A stretch of DNA of 6,772 nt from positions 1-6,772 of the forward strand of contig JAAOZO010000049.1 in NCBI GenBank assembly GCA_011605715.1, read 5' to 3'. The notes beneath the pieces were generated by a model. The model saw nothing but the letters and a program-made list of their open reading frames with translations. It was not told the origin of the DNA and did no database searches. Made by a program: the position numbers and the translations under genes. This document shows positions 5,741 to 6,772 of this stretch, in pieces. This DNA is from Nitrososphaerota archaeon (GTDB taxonomy: Archaea; Thermoproteota; EX4484-205; JAAOZO01). Position 1 is the stretch's first letter. The number at the start of each line of letters is the position of its first letter.

Positions 5741-5890
5741 TTAGTTCCTTTTGTAGTTTTCGTTTAAAGGAACAACTTCGATTACATAAGAGCTTGGAAG
5801 AGAAGAAACAAAAGAAGGAAGTAGTATTAAAGTTAAGAGAAGAGGGACTATGAACTTAATTACTTTTCTTACATTACTAACTTCCCTCAT
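5741..5890 (-). CDS. Small 49-aa protein with signal peptide or membrane anchor
   Basis: A short reading frame starts at ATG 5890 and ends at TAA 5741-5743. It has a basic N-region (MREVSNVRKVIK), a strong hydrophobic core at about residues 13-28 (IVPLLLTLILLPSFV), a small-residue region SSLPSS that could be a cleavage site, and a polar end VIEVVPLNENYKRN. This is a textbook signal-peptide layout. If cleaved after about Ser30, a peptide of some 19 residues would be released; otherwise it is a tiny single-span membrane protein. A TATA-like AATATATAAG at 5924-5933 and a weak GTGA eight bases before the ATG support expression. The 570-aa membrane protein starts 21 bp downstream with a strong ribosome site, so the two are probably one operon. 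It could also be the truncated front of a former longer exported protein. No family recognised. Confidence 0.6.
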   Translation of the reverse strand: MREVSNVRKVIKFIVPLLLTLILLPSFVSSLPSSYVIEVVPLNENYKRN

Positions 5891-5923
5891 CTCTTTTCAC
5901 TAAGTATATTGTTCATCAACTAG

Positions 5924-5933
5924 CTTATATATT
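5924..5933 (-). promoter_or_regulatory. TATA box of the peptide/glycoprotein operon
   Basis: On the minus strand AATATATAAG is centred about 38 bp before the ATG at 5890. This predicts a transcription start near 5902 and a short leader of about 12 nt carrying the weak GTGA site. Confidence 0.5.
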
Positions 5934-5956
5934 TTTTTATTTTTAAAACATTTTCT

Positions 5957-5977
5957 CTGTTCTGCAGTTTAGAACAG
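5957..5977. repeat. Perfect 7-bp inverted repeat, candidate operator
   Basis: CTGTTCT-GCAGTTT-AGAACAG is a perfect 7-bp inverted repeat with a 7-bp spacer. It sits between two outward-facing TATA boxes, about 23 bp from the minus-strand box (5924-5933) and about 21 bp from the plus-strand box (5999-6008). The position and symmetry suit a dimeric helix-turn-helix regulator. It is not followed by a T-run, so a terminator is less likely. Confidence 0.4.
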
Positions 5978-5998
5978 CTTGTCTTTATTCCTACTAAA

Positions 5999-6008
5999 AT
6001 ATTTAAAT
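5999..6008 (+). promoter_or_regulatory. Orphan TATA-like box facing the aldo/keto reductase
   Basis: ATATTTAAAT is a good archaeal TATA match with a purine-containing stretch before it. It predicts transcription starting near 6029-6030, at the ATG of a 14-codon frame and about 190 bp before the reductase gene. It may drive a small RNA, a tiny peptide or a long-leader reductase transcript. Confidence 0.35.
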
Positions 6009-6030
6009 TAGAAGACAATCAGGTGGAGGC

Positions 6031-6075
6031 ATGTGTTCAAGAAAGCTAGGATTTTTAAAGAAAACTAAGAAATAA
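6031..6075 (+). CDS. Tiny 14-codon reading frame at a predicted transcription start
   Basis: The frame encodes MCSRKLGFLKKTKK, a basic peptide. The ATG coincides with the start predicted from the TATA box at 5999-6008, and a GGTGGAGG stretch lies just before it. It is too short to judge by composition. It could be a leaderless mini-peptide, the remains of a longer gene, or chance; I have no family evidence. Confidence 0.15.
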   Translation: MCSRKLGFLKKTKK

Positions 6076-6192
6076 CGTATTAACTTAAGGTTTTTACGCT
6101 AGAACTGAAACTTCGAGTTATTTTTCACTGCAGAAAGCTCAACGAAAGAGTCTAGAATTCATCCATGGAAGGTGTGTAAAAACTTATTTACT

Positions 6193-6200
6193 ACTTTAAG
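6193..6200 (+). promoter_or_regulatory. TATA box of the aldo/keto reductase
   Basis: ACTTTAAG is centred about 26 bp before the ATG at 6223, with no Shine-Dalgarno in between, so a leaderless transcript is expected. A 6-bp inverted repeat AAGTTT-TTTGC-AAACTT (6204-6220) fills the space between the box and the start codon and could be a small operator. Confidence 0.5.
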
Positions 6201-6222
6201 TGCAAGTTTTTTGCAAACTTAT

Positions 6223-6772
6223 ATGAAATTCATCGAACTAGGAAAAACGGGAATAAAGATCTCAAAGATTGGAATAGGAACTTGGCAATGGGGTGCAGAA
6301 GAATGGGGCTATGGGAAGTCTTACTCTGAAAATGAGATAAGAAAAGCGTTCAGAGCGATATACGAAAACGAAATTAACTTCATTGATACCGCTGAAATGT
6401 ACGCAGGGGGAAAATCTGAAAAATTTGTTGGAGAGCTAGTAAAAGAGTATGGGAGAGAAAATTTTGTTATCGCAACTAAGGTTTCTCCATGGCACCTAGA
6501 TGAGAAATCTCTTGAAAAAGCTTGTCTAAGCTCTATAAAAAGGCTGGGAGTAAAAGAAATAGACCTCTATCAGATTCATTGGCCAAATCCATTAGTTCCG
6601 CTGAGCAAAACCATGAAAGCTCTAGAGAGACTAGTGAACTCTGGAGTAATAAGAGCAATTGGAGTAAGCAACTTTAACTTAAGAAGACTTTCTGATGCAA
6701 GAAAAAATCTAGAAAAAACCGATATCGCTAGCAACCAAGTTTTGTACAATATGCTTTCAAGAAGCGTAGAAG
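6223..6772 (+). CDS. Aldo/keto reductase, N-terminal part (3' end outside window)
   Basis: The visible 183 residues are the first half or more of an NAD(P)H-dependent aldo/keto reductase (TIM-barrel oxidoreductase reducing aldehydes or ketones). It opens with KFIELGKTGIKISKIGIGTW, typical of the bacterial/archaeal AKR branch. The full catalytic tetrad is visible: Asp55 and Tyr60 (NFIDTAEMYAGGKSE), Lys86 (IATKVSPW) and His119 (IDLYQIHWPNP). The cofactor-barrel motifs SGVIRAIGVSNFN (about 140-152) and SNQVLYNML (about 170-178) follow. Full members run to roughly 280-330 residues, so about 100 or more are missing beyond the window edge. The ATG at 6223 fits both the family N-terminus and the TATA spacing. 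There is no stop or frameshift in the visible part. The physiological substrate is not predictable from this sequence. Confidence 0.94.
   Translation, partial: MKFIELGKTGIKISKIGIGTWQWGAEEWGYGKSYSENEIRKAFRAIYENEINFIDTAEMYAGGKSEKFVGELVKEYGRENFVIATKVSPWHLDEKSLEKACLSSIKRLGVKEIDLYQIHWPNPLVPLSKTMKALERLVNSGVIRAIGVSNFNLRRLSDARKNLEKTDIASNQVLYNMLSRSVE

Larger units (their letters stand above)
5891..6222 (+). other. 332-bp regulatory region between divergent transcription units
   Basis: No convincing gene of normal size lies here on either strand. From left to right it holds the TATA box of the minus-strand operon (5924-5933), a perfect 7-bp inverted repeat (5957-5977), a plus-strand TATA-like box (5999-6008) followed at the expected start site by a 14-codon reading frame, a stretch of about 110 bp with stops in all frames examined and no recognised signal, and the promoter of the aldo/keto reductase (6193-6200). 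Confidence 0.6.

Noticed and set aside
1..6772. CRISPR array, tRNA, rRNA or intact insertion sequence
   Set aside because: Reading both strands I found no regularly spaced direct repeats, no cloverleaf-like or rRNA sequence, and no transposase-like translation or paired terminal inverted repeats.

Overview
The window looks like a piece of the chromosome of a thermophilic archaeon, most likely a member of the Thermoproteota (Sulfolobales-like); the lineage is an inference. The DNA is AT-rich. Most genes have a TATA-like box about 25-30 bp upstream of the start codon and no Shine-Dalgarno site, which is the leaderless initiation typical of that group. The gene families also fit: a VapBC pair with an archaeal-type VapB, a DUF996 membrane protein, a NifX-like cluster-binding protein, and a membrane protein rich in N-glycosylation sequons. 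The one strong Shine-Dalgarno site (GAGGTGA) lies before a downstream operon gene, as expected.

Layout. Positions 1-395 (+) hold the 3' end of an APC-type amino-acid permease. Its stop codon is 1 bp from the stop of a convergent vapBC toxin-antitoxin operon (397-994, -). Positions 1013-1465 are a decay zone. It contains the remains of an ABC transporter ATPase (1173-1409, +) that has lost Walker A, the signature motif and Walker B, and that carries two compensating frameshifts. Next is a four-helix DUF996 membrane protein (1466-2059, -). A divergent pair follows on the plus strand: a NifX/NifB-type (Nitro_FeMo-Co) protein (2292-2708) and an ArsB/NhaD/SLC13-type ion permease (2746-4032). The permease overlaps by 26 bp at its 3' end with a convergent operon (5890 down to 4007, -). 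That operon encodes a 49-aa peptide with an export signal and a 570-aa membrane-anchored, probably heavily glycosylated protein of unknown function. A 332-bp regulatory region (5891-6222) separates this operon from the 5' part of an aldo/keto reductase (6223-6772, +), which runs off the window.

How the genes work together. Three units look functionally coupled: vapB-vapC by an 11-bp overlap; the NifX-like gene and the permease by close co-orientation (37 bp apart); and the exported peptide with the large glycoprotein by a 21-bp spacer and a strong internal ribosome site. The least explained part of the window is the peptide plus glycoprotein operon and its upstream region, which has a perfect 7-bp inverted repeat between two divergent TATA boxes. 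Nothing here looks like a CRISPR array, rRNA, tRNA or intact insertion sequence.
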